Under the pieces are notes generated by a model that was given only the letters and a program-made list of their open reading frames with translations, was not told the origin of the DNA and made no database searches. A DNA stretch of 64,000 nucleotides. Source: Bordetella genomosp. 9. GTDB lineage: Bacteria > Pseudomonadota > Gammaproteobacteria > Burkholderiales > Burkholderiaceae_B. The translations under genes were made by a program, and so were the position numbers. Shown one piece after another: positions 1 through 8,098 of the stretch (positions are counted from its first letter, which is position 1; each line of letters starts with the position of its first letter). The stretch is taken from NCBI RefSeq assembly GCF_002261425.1, contig NZ_NEVJ01000003.1:1178001-1242000 (forward strand), written 5' to 3'.

Positions 1-928
1 GCGCCAATTGGGCGGCGAACCGGCCTACGCTGCCGCGGTGGCGCGACAGCTTGCGGAAGGTGATCTTGCACTCGCCATACGTTTGCGCAAGGGCGACGAG
101 TCGAGTCTGCTCGCGCACATCGAATCGATGCGGCACAAGCTGGCTGATATCGTCGATCAGGTCAGGCGCGGCAGCGAGTCGATCTCCGCCGGCACCGGCC
201 AGCTCGCGGCGGGCAATGCCGATCTCAGCCAGCGGACGGAAGAACAAGCGGCGAACCTGCAGGAGACGGCTTCCGCGATGGAGCAGATGGCGTCGGCGGT
301 TCGCCAGAACGCCGACACGGTCCTCATGACGTCTTCCCTGGCGGCACAGGCAAGCGAGGCCGCCGGCAAAGGCGGAGAGGCGGTGATGGAAGTGGTGCAG
401 ACCATGGACGAAATCTCGACCAGCTCGCGCAAGATCGGCGACATCATCGGCATCATCGATTCCATCGCGTTCCAGACCAATATCCTTGCATTGAACGCCG
501 CCGTGGAAGCGGCTCGCGCCGGCGAGCAGGGTCGGGGCTTCGCCGTGGTGGCCAGCGAAGTGCGCACGCTGGCGCAGCGCTCCGCCCAGGCAGCCCGCGA
601 GATCGCTGATCTGGTGAAGGAAAGCGTGGACAAAGTGCGCAATGGGGGTGAGACCGTCGGACGCGCGGGGTCGATCATCAGCGATGCGGTACAGCAGGTG
701 CGCCGTGTAGCCAGCCTGGTTGGCGAAATCGGCACCGCCACGCGCGAACAGGAGCAAGGCATTTCGCAGGTCGGCATCGCGGTCACGCAACTGGATCAGG
801 TCACCCAGAGCAACGCCGCGCTCGTCGAACAGTCCGCCGCCGCGGCCGATAGTCTGTATGCCCAGGCCGCCCAACTCGTCACCCTGGTCGGCGCCTTCCG
901 GCTTCAAGCCCATGAGCGGTACGCGTGA
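1..928 (+). CDS. Methyl-accepting chemotaxis protein, 3' part (5' end outside window)
   Basis: This is the cytoplasmic signalling part of a chemotaxis receptor. The reading frame is open at the window edge, so the sensor domain, membrane segments and HAMP start lie upstream. About 306 residues are visible. The early part fits the end of a HAMP and adaptation helix ([16 protein letters not shown]). The conserved hairpin tip that contacts CheA and CheW is present ([20 protein letters not shown], then [20 protein letters not shown]). A second methylation helix follows, and the protein ends soon after without a clear CheR-binding pentapeptide. It is convergent with the quinone oxidoreductase gene. 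The family call is secure; the ligand cannot be known from this part. Confidence 0.95.
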   Translation, partial: RQLGGEPAYAAAVARQLAEGDLALAIRLRKGDESSLLAHIESMRHKLADIVDQVRRGSESISAGTGQLAAGNADLSQRTEEQAANLQETASAMEQMASAVRQNADTVLMTSSLAAQASEAAGKGGEAVMEVVQTMDEISTSSRKIGDIIGIIDSIAFQTNILALNAAVEAARAGEQGRGFAVVASEVRTLAQRSAQAAREIADLVKESVDKVRNGGETVGRAGSIISDAVQQVRRVASLVGEIGTATREQEQGISQVGIAVTQLDQVTQSNAALVEQSAAAADSLYAQAAQLVTLVGAFRLQAHERYA

Positions 929-964
929 ACGCGAGTGGCTGGCTCGCCCACGCGCCCCATGGGC

Positions 965-1933
965 TCAAGGCAGCAGGATCACCCTGCCGAAGGCCTGTCT
1001 CGACATCACGTAGGCATGCGCGGCCTGGGCTTCCCGCAGCGGAAAGGTCTTGTCGATCACGACCTTCAGTTCCCCTGTCGCGACACGCTCCAACAAGCTC
1101 TGCACGCTTGCGTGGACCCGAGCGTGCTCCTCGTCCAGGAGCGAAGGAAAGAACACGCCATGCACGCTTTGGTTTCCCCGCCACAAGCTGACCGGATCCA
1201 GTTTGTCCTGGTCCCGGCCGGACACGCCGACCGTAACGATGCGCCCCTTGTACGCCAAGGCCTGGACGCCTCGCACCAAAGTGCTGCCCGCGATGCTGTC
1301 CACAATGAGATCCACGCCGCGTCCGCCGGTCAGGCTTGCGACTTCGGCCACGAAATCGCTTTTGACGTAGTTGATGCCGGCCGTCATGCCATAGGTCCGC
1401 AGCCGCGCAAGCCGTGTGTCATCCGACGCGGTCGCGTACACGGTGGCGCCGGCGCGATGCGCCAACTGGATCGCGGCCAGCCCCAGCGCACCGGCTCCCG
1501 CATGTATCAGCACGGACTGCCCGCGCTTGAGATTTCCCGCGTCGAAGAGGCATTCATGCGCCGTGCCCCACGCGACAGGCACCGCGGCCGCCACCGCCAT
1601 ATCGAGCGCTTCGGGAATCAACCAGGTGTCCACGGCTGGCGCGGCCACCCTCTGCGCATGCGATCCCCATGACAGAACCGCCACGACGCGATCGCCCGGC
1701 TGACGATCGTGCACGTTCTTTCCCACCGCCTTGACGATTCCCGCGCACTGATAACCCACGATGTGCGGAACACGCGCGAGGGGACGGATTTCCCGATTGA
1801 TCAGGTCCCCGCCCTCCACGGAGATTGCTTGTATCTCCATCAACACGTCGTCCGGCCCGCATACGGGCTCGTCGACCGTTTCATAGCGGAACACGTCCGG
1901 CGGTCCGTTTTCATAGTACACAGCTGCCTTCAT
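965..1933 (-). CDS. Zinc-independent quinone oxidoreductase / MDR-family dehydrogenase
   Basis: A 322-residue medium-chain dehydrogenase/reductase, of the type that uses NADPH to reduce quinones or activated alkenes. The N-terminal GroES-like domain starts MKAAVYYENGPPDVFRYETV. The Rossmann domain carries the nucleotide-binding stretch VLIHAGAGALGLAAIQLAHR near residue 145. No structural-zinc cysteine cluster is seen, which fits the zinc-independent QOR group. The chosen ATG matches the family start; an in-frame ATG two codons upstream (1939) is equally possible, and the longer open frame upstream has no family similarity. It is the last gene of a MarR / SnoaL / SnoaL / QOR run on the minus strand, 23 nt after the second SnoaL-like gene, so it is probably co-transcribed. 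The substrate is unknown. Confidence 0.9.
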   Translation of the reverse strand: MKAAVYYENGPPDVFRYETVDEPVCGPDDVLMEIQAISVEGGDLINREIRPLARVPHIVGYQCAGIVKAVGKNVHDRQPGDRVVAVLSWGSHAQRVAAPAVDTWLIPEALDMAVAAAVPVAWGTAHECLFDAGNLKRGQSVLIHAGAGALGLAAIQLAHRAGATVYATASDDTRLARLRTYGMTAGINYVKSDFVAEVASLTGGRGVDLIVDSIAGSTLVRGVQALAYKGRIVTVGVSGRDQDKLDPVSLWRGNQSVHGVFFPSLLDEEHARVHASVQSLLERVATGELKVVIDKTFPLREAQAAHAYVMSRQAFGRVILLP

Positions 1934-1956
1934 GGGCATACTCCTTCGTGCGACGA

Positions 1957-2448
1957 TCACTGCGCCGCGATGGGAACGATCGAGGCAATCCGCCAGCCAG
2001 CCGCGGTGCGTACCGCGACCTCGTAGACCAGGTACGGCGCCGTGCGCGCATCGGCCGCGGAGTGGCCCAGTGTGATTTGCGTGGGTGCGTACAGCTGGGC
2101 AACGTCGCCCGTCAGGGGAATCACGCGCAACTTGCTCATATCGGGTTCGAACTTCCAAACCCCCTTGAAGGTTTCACGGAAGTGGTCGATAAGCGCCGGC
2201 TTTCCCCAGAATTGGTATGGCCGCGCGACGAAAACCACCGGGTCGCCGAGATCGTTCGGCCCCGCGAAAACCGCGTCGAATGCCTTCAGGTCGTGCCGGG
2301 TCGCCGCTTGCGCCTGGCGCTCGAACACCTGCTGCACTTCCCGCCGATCCGTCTCGGTGAAAGTCGTGGCGGCGAAAGAGGCGCTCGACACCAGCAGCGT
2401 CGCGCAGGCGATTCCACGGCACAACGTGCCCTTGGCTGACATTTTCAT
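1957..2448 (-). CDS. Exported SnoaL-like (DUF4440-type) protein, copy 1
   Basis: A 163-residue protein with an N-terminal signal peptide (GIACATLLVSSASFAA, then cleavage near residue 27) and an NTF2/SnoaL-like fold. Conserved features shared with the adjacent copy are VARPYQFWGK, HFRETFKGVWKFEPDMSK and the C-terminal AVRTAAGWRIASIVP strand. Members of this superfamily are small ligand-binding or cyclase-like proteins; the ligand here cannot be told. It lies 9 nt downstream of its paralogue at 2458-2949 and upstream of the quinone oxidoreductase, so the three genes look like one transcript. A second ATG two codons in (2442) could also be the start. Confidence 0.82.
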   Translation of the reverse strand: MKMSAKGTLCRGIACATLLVSSASFAATTFTETDRREVQQVFERQAQAATRHDLKAFDAVFAGPNDLGDPVVFVARPYQFWGKPALIDHFRETFKGVWKFEPDMSKLRVIPLTGDVAQLYAPTQITLGHSAADARTAPYLVYEVAVRTAAGWRIASIVPIAAQ

Positions 2449-2457
2449 TTGCTTCTC

Positions 2458-2949
2458 CTATTGAGTGGGCAGCGGAAGAATCGCCGTGAATCGCCAGCCT
2501 TGCGCTGTGCGTACGGCGAATTCGTTGATCAGGTAGGGTGCGGTCACGGGCGCCTGGCCAGGCGCCCCCAGCGTCACCTTGGTGGGTACGTATATCTGCG
2601 TCGTGTCCGCGCCGAGCGGCACGACGCGGGCACGCGACATATCGGGATCGAGCCGCCAGGTTCCTTTGAACGTCTCTTCAAAATGCTTCATGACGGCCTT
2701 TTTTCCCCAGAATTCATAGGCCCGCGCGACGAAGGACACGGGGGATGACGCATCGTCGGGACTATCGGCCAGGACGCTATCGAGCTTGGCGATATCGTGC
2801 GCGTTCTCCGCCTCGACCTGGCTCAGGAACAGCGCGCGGACATCCTCGCGATCGGCGGCGACCGTATCCCTGGCTTCGGCCGGGGCGCTTGCCGCCATCG
2901 CCACGGCCGCCAAACCCAACAGGCCCGGAGCAAGAAGTTTTCGCATCAT
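2458..2949 (-). CDS. Exported SnoaL-like (DUF4440-type) protein, copy 2
   Basis: A 163-residue paralogue of the protein encoded just downstream, of identical length. The signal peptide is MMRKLLAPGLLGLAAVAMAA with cleavage near APAEA. The mature domain repeats the same landmarks: VARAYEFWGK, HFEETFKGTWRLDPDMSR, then AVRTAQGWRF. I chose the ATG at 2949 because it gives a normal signal peptide; the open frame runs upstream to 3006 but would add an unlikely leader. Copies 1 and 2 differ at about half of positions, so the duplication is old. A 17-bp AT-rich element (2959-2975) sits just upstream and recurs before the MarR gene. Confidence 0.82.
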   Translation of the reverse strand: MMRKLLAPGLLGLAAVAMAASAPAEARDTVAADREDVRALFLSQVEAENAHDIAKLDSVLADSPDDASSPVSFVARAYEFWGKKAVMKHFEETFKGTWRLDPDMSRARVVPLGADTTQIYVPTKVTLGAPGQAPVTAPYLINEFAVRTAQGWRFTAILPLPTQ

Positions 2950-2958
2950 ATAGATAGC

Positions 2959-2975
2959 CTTATATACCCATATAT
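2959..2975. promoter_or_regulatory. Candidate MarR operator, SnoaL promoter side
   Basis: CTTATATACCCATATAT lies 9 nt upstream of the exported SnoaL-like gene start. A close match, CTTATATGCCCTTATTA, is found on the opposite strand upstream of the MarR gene (3514-3530). The consensus is CTTATATRCCCWTATWW. A repeated near-palindrome before both the regulator and its neighbour is what MarR autoregulation plus operon control would produce. Binding is inferred. Confidence 0.5.
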
Positions 2976-3037
2976 CGGAGACATCCGGATAACGTGGGCG
3001 CGTCATCCGATGCGTACAGCCTTGCTGCTTGAATCGT

Positions 3038-3484
3038 CTATTCCGGGACTTCGAGATCCAGGGTGGTGACCCGCTGCATCACCCGGCGCATCGCAAGCGC
3101 GTCTTCTTTACCGAAAGCCGCTTCGAATCGACGTTGCGCGCGCTCCCAGGCAATCCTGCCGGCGGCTTCCTTGGCCCGGCCGGCTTCGGTCAAGGTGATT
3201 TCCCTTTCCCTGCGGTCGTTCTTGCCCACGGCGATACGGATCAGGCCATCGCGTTCGAGCGGGCGCATGTTATGCCCCATCGTTGCCCTGTCGGTGACCA
3301 GGATCTCGGCCAACTCCGCGATCGTCAGCGCGCCGCGAGTGGCCAGCAGGTTCAGGATCGCGTATTGCGTGATCCGCACACCGGTCTGGGCCATGCACGA
3401 GTCGTAAAACCGCCCCAGATGGCGCGCTGCCTTGCGGATAGCGGTACTGTTGCACGGCCCCGGCATCAGTTGGTTCTGGCTCAT
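3038..3484 (-). CDS. MarR family transcriptional regulator
   Basis: A 148-residue winged-helix regulator. The helices before the DNA-binding domain include FYDSCMAQTGVRITQYAILN. The recognition region is LTIAELAEILVTDRATMGHN and the wing is LIRIAVGKNDRREREITLTE, both standard MarR landmarks. It is the first gene of the minus-strand run leading to the two SnoaL-like genes and the quinone oxidoreductase. Because it shares a 17-bp upstream element with them, it is the likely local repressor. MarR proteins usually release DNA on binding phenolic or oxidising compounds, which fits a quinone-reductase target; the actual ligand is unknown. Confidence 0.92.
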   Translation of the reverse strand: MSQNQLMPGPCNSTAIRKAARHLGRFYDSCMAQTGVRITQYAILNLLATRGALTIAELAEILVTDRATMGHNMRPLERDGLIRIAVGKNDRREREITLTEAGRAKEAAGRIAWERAQRRFEAAFGKEDALAMRRVMQRVTTLDLEVPE

Positions 3485-3513
3485 GGGTGAACGTTTCCGG
3501 ATAAGTGCGGCAA

Positions 3514-3530
3514 TAATAAGGGCATATAAG
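3514..3530. promoter_or_regulatory. Candidate MarR operator, regulator promoter side
   Basis: TAATAAGGGCATATAAG on the plus strand (minus-strand reading CTTATATGCCCTTATTA) lies 29 nt upstream of the MarR gene start and matches the 2959-2975 element at about 14 of 17 positions. This supports an autoregulatory operator. It is AT-rich against a GC-rich background, so a promoter -10 region may overlap it. Confidence 0.5.
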
Positions 3531-3564
3531 TCTTTTCCGCAAGCGGTACCGGCACGCCGATAGC

Positions 3565-5197
3565 CTACGCGGCATGTCGATCCCGCTCGTGCCGCTTCGA
3601 CGCGTGCATGTCGCTGTCGGTTTCGGAGCGCCGCGCGACGCTACGCCCTATCAGGATCAGCAGCCGCAAGGCGACGAGCGCGAAGCCGATGGGCGCGAGG
3701 CCGATCGCGCCGACATGGTAGCGATCGATCACGCCGCCGCCGCCCAGCGTGCCTATCGCGATCCCCAGGTTGGCGGCGGAGATGTTCATGGTCATCGCGA
3801 AGGGCGGCGCGTCCCGGCCCGCGAGTGTGACCCGCACCTGCCCCAGCGTCACGGAAGCGGTGTGGCTGACGCTCCACAGGAACATGGGCACGGCCGCCAT
3901 CAGCATCGAAGCGCCGGCAAGCGCCGCCAGGTTGACGGCGGCCACCAGTACGAGAATCGCGACAGCCGTCGATCGCAGCACGGCCCGGTCCGCGTAGCGT
4001 CCCGCCACGCCATTACCCAGCAGACCCGCCATGCCGAACAGGAATAGCGCGAACGCGACGCCCGAGGGCGTCAGGCCGAAGGTCTGCTCGATCCACGCGC
4101 CCAGATAGGTGTAGGCCGAGAACATCGACGAGAACAGCGCCACCGACAAGGCAAGATGCGCCAGGAACAAGGGCCGGCGCAGCAGGCGCAACTGCCCGCC
4201 GAGGCCCACGGCACCGGCCTTGGGTACCCTGGGGAAAAGCGGCGCGATGATGGGCGCGAGCGCCAGCGAAGCCACCGCCAGCACCATGAACGGCATGCGC
4301 CAGTTGCCGCCCTGCGCAAGCGCGACCCCGGCCGGCAGCGCGAGCAGGACCCCCAGCACGAAGCCGATGTTGGCCCGAGCCAGTCCCCTGCCATGCGCGG
4401 CGGGCAGCGCGAACCGTGTCACCACCGACGCGCCCACGCTGATGAAACCGGGAAGCACCGCGCCCTGGATCACCCGCGCCAGCAACATGATGCCGAACTC
4501 GGACGTCGTCGCCACCAGCGCATTGCCGGCTGCGTACAGCACCAGCGTCGCCGTCAGGATGAAGCGCGGCGACGTCCCCACCCGGCCATACTCCTTGATC
4601 GCCATCCGCTGCCGCTGCGCTTCCGCCTGGGGGCCATCGGCCGGGTTCATATCGGTATTGGTCGAGCCGGGATGGACCAGGTTGACGGTGATGCCGCGCG
4701 GGCCGAGGTCGCGGGCGGTGCCCTTGGTCCAGGCGATGAGCGCGGCCTTGCTGGCGGAGTACAACGCCTTGCCCGCGTCGGGCACCCGTTCGGCGAGATT
4801 GCTGCCGGTGGATATGATGCGCCCGCCCTCGGACATATGCGGCAGCGCCGCCTGCGTCGCCTGGATCATGCCCCGGACGTTCACCGACAGGATGGCGTCG
4901 ATGTCCTCGACGGTCACATCCTCGACCGTGCCGTACCGGATGATGCCGGCATTGTTCACGAGGATGTCCAGGCCGCCGAGTTCGGCGGCGGCGCGATCGA
5001 CCGCCTGCTTGATCGACGCCGGGTCCGCCACGTTCATCTGGACGGCGACGGCGCGACCGCCCCGCCCCTTCGATGTCCTTGACGATGGCATTGGCCGCAT
5101 CGGCCGAGCGCTCGTAGCCGATGGCCACGGCGGCGCCGTCGGCGGCGAACCGGCGGGCGATGGCGGCACCGATGCCGCTGTCGGCGCTGCATTCGAC
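3565..5197 (-). pseudogene. Broken SDR oxidoreductase fused to N-truncated MFS transporter
   Basis: Two gene fragments run into each other in one minus-strand frame. The 5' fragment is a short-chain dehydrogenase: from about 5197 it keeps GIGAAIARRFAADGAAVAIG but lacks the preceding TGxxx of the cofactor loop and any start codon context. A one-base frameshift lies in a C-rich run at about 5057-5069. Beyond it come NNAGI, ISTGSN and YSASKAALIAWTKG, so the catalytic core is retained. At about 4565-4585 the last 30 or so SDR residues are missing and the frame continues as a DHA1-type MFS transporter that lacks its first membrane helices; roughly ten helices remain. Neither part looks functional as an enzyme or a transporter, although a 534-residue frame stays open. 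Confidence 0.85.
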
Positions 5198-5480
5198 GGA
5201 CGGCAACGAGGCGCTGCGGGCGGAATTGACCCGCAAGCGGCTGCAGAACACGGCAGACCTCGCCGCCCGCCCGGCCAAAGGCATCGAGACCGGTGAATTG
5301 CCGCCCGGCACTGACGTCGACAGGCTTGCGCGATTCTACGTCACCGTGCAGCAGGGCATGTCGATACAGGCGCGTGATGGCGCAGATCGGGCAATGCTGG
5401 AGGAAATCGCGCGCTCCGCGCTGGCGGCGTGGGGACGCCTGACCGCGACGCCAGCAGGCCGACAGGACGCGCACTCCTGA
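5198..5480 (+). pseudogene. TetR-family regulator remnant (C-terminal ligand domain only)
   Basis: The plus-strand frame encodes the C-terminal half of a TetR regulator: RAELTRKRLQNTADLA, then GELPPGTDVDRLARFYVTVQ, then GMSIQARDGADRAMLEEIA and SALAAWGRL before the stop. The DNA-binding helix-turn-helix half is absent. At about 5198 the frame runs straight into the truncated start of the SDR gene on the other strand. The likely ancestor is a divergent tetR/SDR pair whose intergenic region and both 5' halves were deleted together. Translation could only come from an adventitious upstream start. Confidence 0.82.
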
Positions 5481-5517
5481 CGGCGCGGCGCGCGTGGCAA
5501 AAGGGGCGCCGCGCGGC

Positions 5518-6006
5518 TTAGTGCGTCCGCAGCCCCGACCTGGTCCCGGGCAGCGACGCCAGGAACAGGACCAGGCACACGCACAGCAGCACGATGTCCT
5601 TATAGAGAAACTCGCCGGTCAGGTTCCACGCGATCGGGTCCGTCGACAAGCTCCATTTCACCACGCCCGGCGTCGTGAAGAAGAAAGACCAGGTAATGGC
5701 GAAGGTGCCTATTCCCATCAGGGCGCCCAAGGCCGACAACAAGGGGAAGTACGCGCCCAGGGCCAGCAGCGCTGCCGTCGCCAGCTCGATGGAGCCCAGC
5801 AGATACGCTTCTCCACGTATGCCGAAGACCTGCAGCCAGGAGACGAAGGGGCTGTTCACGATGAACTGGGCGATGCCCTGCGCCGACTGCGGCGTGAACT
5901 TCTGGATGCCGAACGAGATGAAGATCAGCACCATCACCCAGCGCAGGATCGCCAGGGGCCAGTAGCGGCCCGCGCCTTTCTCTGCGACGTTGAACTCTTT
6001 CAGCAT
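5518..6006 (-). CDS. DUF417 (YkgB-like) inner-membrane protein
   Basis: A 162-residue integral membrane protein of the DUF417/YkgB family with about four hydrophobic segments: ILRWVMVLIFISFGIQKF, the ELATAALLALGAYFPLLSAL region, ALGALMGIGTFAITWSFFF, and DIVLLCVCLVLFLASLPG. The motif after the first helix (GIQKFTPQSAQGI) is typical of the family. I chose the ATG at 6006 because a GGAG ribosome-binding site sits 8 nt upstream; the frame is open to 6078. YkgB-type proteins have no firmly established biochemical role; some are linked to hypochlorite or oxidative stress operons. It stands alone between two damaged loci. Confidence 0.82.
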   Translation of the reverse strand: MLKEFNVAEKGAGRYWPLAILRWVMVLIFISFGIQKFTPQSAQGIAQFIVNSPFVSWLQVFGIRGEAYLLGSIELATAALLALGAYFPLLSALGALMGIGTFAITWSFFFTTPGVVKWSLSTDPIAWNLTGEFLYKDIVLLCVCLVLFLASLPGTRSGLRTH

Positions 6007-6199
6007 ATGGGTCTCCGGGAGGTTGAATGGGTCGTACCACCCTTTCTTCGTTCCCGGAGGCGCCGCGGTTACGTCCACAGATGCAACAGTTGTCGCCAGT
6101 GATCCTGAACGACAACGATATGTCGATCACGCCCCCTGTCGGCGCGCTGAACGAATATCCATCCCGCCTGAGGTCAGGCCACTCCCATGCCGCGTCAAA

Positions 6200-6448
6200 T
6201 ACGCCCTCTTCCGTCACGCTGTTCGAGGACCTCGGCCTGGGCTATTCTTACGCGGAAGCCGATCAGTGCTTTATCACGGCCTTTCGGCCTCGGCATCGCC
6301 GAACAACATGCCGTGACCTTCGCCGCGGGCGCGGCCAAGGAACTCGACGCGACGGTGGCCAACATGCGCTTCGTCAAGCCTGCCGATGCCGGCCTCGTCC
6401 GCCGCTTGGCGCGCACGCACGACGCCCTGGTCATCGTCCGTTCGATTC
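6200..6448 (+). pseudogene. dxs remnant with large internal deletion
   Basis: The plus strand holds two pieces of 1-deoxy-D-xylulose-5-phosphate synthase joined in frame: GIAEQHAVTFAAG (6292-6330), the thiamine-enzyme signature, followed directly by KELDATVANMRFVKPAD and LVRRLARTHDALVIV (to about 6438), which normally lie about 200 residues further on. The stretch TLFEDLG just upstream, in another frame, may be a third dxs piece but is uncertain. No start or full domain remains. A functional dxs copy must exist elsewhere if the MEP pathway is used. The region between DUF417 (6006) and here shows no other gene. Confidence 0.8.
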
Positions 6449-7402
6449 GTGAACGTTCTTCCCGTCGCCAATCGCAAACCTTGCGGAGCTTCCGTCCATG
6501 ATAAATCCATCGGATTCATCGGCCTGGGTGTCATGGGATCGCCCATGGCGGTCAATCTGGCCAGGAGCGGCGCCCCGCTCACCGTCTGGAGTCGCTCCCC
6601 CGGCCAGTACGACACCCTGCGCGCCGCCGGCGCCACGGTCGCCGAAAGCGTGGATGCGCTGTTCTCCCAATGCGACATCGTCATCCTGATGCTGGCGCAC
6701 GAAGCGGCCATCGATGAAGTCCTTGCCCGGGGAACGCCGCGATTCGAACAACGCGTGGCGGGCCGGCTGATCGTAAACATGAGTACGACCTCGCCCGGCT
6801 ACTCGCGCTCCCTGGGCGACGATATCGCGGCCAGCCAGGGCCACTACGTCGAGGCGCCCGTCTCGGGATCCCGCAAGCCGGCCGAGGACGCCCAGCTCGT
6901 CGTCATGCTGGCGGGCCCGCCAGAGCACCTCGAGACGGTCCGCGAGCTGGTCCGACCGATGTGCCGCGAGACCATTACTTGCGGCACGGTCCCGGGCGCC
7001 CTGACAATGAAACTCGCGGTGAATCTGTTCCTGATCACCATGGTCACCGGCTTGACCGAGGCCACGCATTTCGCGCAGCGCCATGGCATCGATCTCGCGC
7101 AGTTCGCGCAGGCCCTGAACGCCGGGCCAATGGCGAGCAACGTCTCGCGCGTCAAGATCGACAAGCTCGTCACGCAGGATTTCTCGGTCCAGGCCGCCAT
7201 CACCGACGTCCTGAAGAACAGCCGCCTGGTGGCGGAGGCGGCGCGCGACGTCGGCATTGCCTCGCCCTTGCTGGACGTCTGTCATGCGCTCTATGGGGAA
7301 ACCGAAGCGCTGGGGCATGGCGCGATCGACATGGTGGCGGTGATCCACGCCATCGAACAGCGGACCGCCGGGCTCGACCGTCCGGCGCCGGCCGGGCAGT
7401 GA
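6449..7402 (+). CDS. 3-hydroxyisobutyrate dehydrogenase-family NAD(P) oxidoreductase
   Basis: A protein of about 317 residues in the beta-hydroxyacid dehydrogenase family (6PGDH/HIBADH/tartronate semialdehyde reductase). The N-terminal dinucleotide motif is IGFIGLGVMGSPMAVNLARS. The substrate-binding signature EAPVSGSRKPAEDAQLVVML and the catalytic-lysine helix ALTMKLAVNLFL are present. No ATG sits close to the family start; GTG at 6449 gives a short leader before KSIGFIGL, while the next ATG upstream (6386) lies inside the dxs remnant. The gene may therefore have lost its native 5' end in the same event that truncated dxs. The substrate is not predictable from sequence alone. Confidence 0.87.
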   Translation: MNVLPVANRKPCGASVHDKSIGFIGLGVMGSPMAVNLARSGAPLTVWSRSPGQYDTLRAAGATVAESVDALFSQCDIVILMLAHEAAIDEVLARGTPRFEQRVAGRLIVNMSTTSPGYSRSLGDDIAASQGHYVEAPVSGSRKPAEDAQLVVMLAGPPEHLETVRELVRPMCRETITCGTVPGALTMKLAVNLFLITMVTGLTEATHFAQRHGIDLAQFAQALNAGPMASNVSRVKIDKLVTQDFSVQAAITDVLKNSRLVAEAARDVGIASPLLDVCHALYGETEALGHGAIDMVAVIHAIEQRTAGLDRPAPAGQ

Positions 7403-7459
7403 TCGCTTCCGCCTTTTTGGTCGCGCTCGCCGCCTGGGCACGACCGCCACGTCCCGGCC

Positions 7460-8083
7460 TCAGGGCTGTACCGATTTGGAGGATCCAGGCGCGACTTTAC
7501 CGGGCGGACCGGAGGGGTGCGCCAACGTCAACGCCGCCTGTACGCCTCCCTTCAGGATGGCTTCCGCAAGCTTGTGATCCGACACCGCGCGCGCGATCTG
7601 TAGCGTCCCGACCATGAGGCCAAAAATGGCAATCGCCTGCTCCCGGCGCTTGGCGCGCTTCGGATCGGGAAGCAGACCGGCGAGGCCGTCGACGTAAGCG
7701 AGAACGGCTTGCTCGTATCGCTGTCTGGTCGTTTCAGGCTGACGGCCGATCTCGGGCAACAACGCCGCGGACGGGCAGCCCTCCTCATACCCGACCAGGT
7801 GAGACGTATTGAGGTAACGCCGAATGGCGTCTTCGATATCGGCCGCCCCCGTATCCTCATTCGTCAACGCATCCTGCTGGTCCTGCAATGCGCTGGAAAG
7901 CGCCTCCTTGACCAACGCTTCCTTGGACTCGAAATGGGGATAAAAAGCCCCGTTGGTCAATCCGGACGCGGACATGATGCCGGCCAGGCCTGACGCCGCG
8001 ATGCCATCCCGTCGGAATTTCTTCGCGGCGACATCGATGATGCGCCGGCGCGTACTTTCCTTGTGGCCTTTTTCAAAACGCAT
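7460..8083 (-). CDS. TetR/AcrR family transcriptional regulator
   Basis: A 207-residue regulator with an N-terminal TetR helix-turn-helix: STRRRIIDVAAKKFRRDGI, then LAGIMSASGLTNGAFYPHFE with the usual ..FYxHFxSKEAL wing. The C-terminal ligand domain includes EEGCPSAALLPEIGRQPE, seen in TetR proteins with a conserved cysteine that may sense electrophiles. It follows the DUF302 gene (gap 15 nt) on the same strand, and that gene follows the amidase, so the three may form one transcript with the regulator last. The ligand and targets are unknown. Confidence 0.9.
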   Translation of the reverse strand: MRFEKGHKESTRRRIIDVAAKKFRRDGIAASGLAGIMSASGLTNGAFYPHFESKEALVKEALSSALQDQQDALTNEDTGAADIEDAIRRYLNTSHLVGYEEGCPSAALLPEIGRQPETTRQRYEQAVLAYVDGLAGLLPDPKRAKRREQAIAIFGLMVGTLQIARAVSDHKLAEAILKGGVQAALTLAHPSGPPGKVAPGSSKSVQP

Positions 8084-8098
8084 GAGCTTGAACTCTCT

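Noticed and set aside
5494..6102. 202-residue plus-strand frame opposite DUF417
   Set aside because: Charged, low-complexity shadow; the membrane protein on the other strand has clear family motifs.
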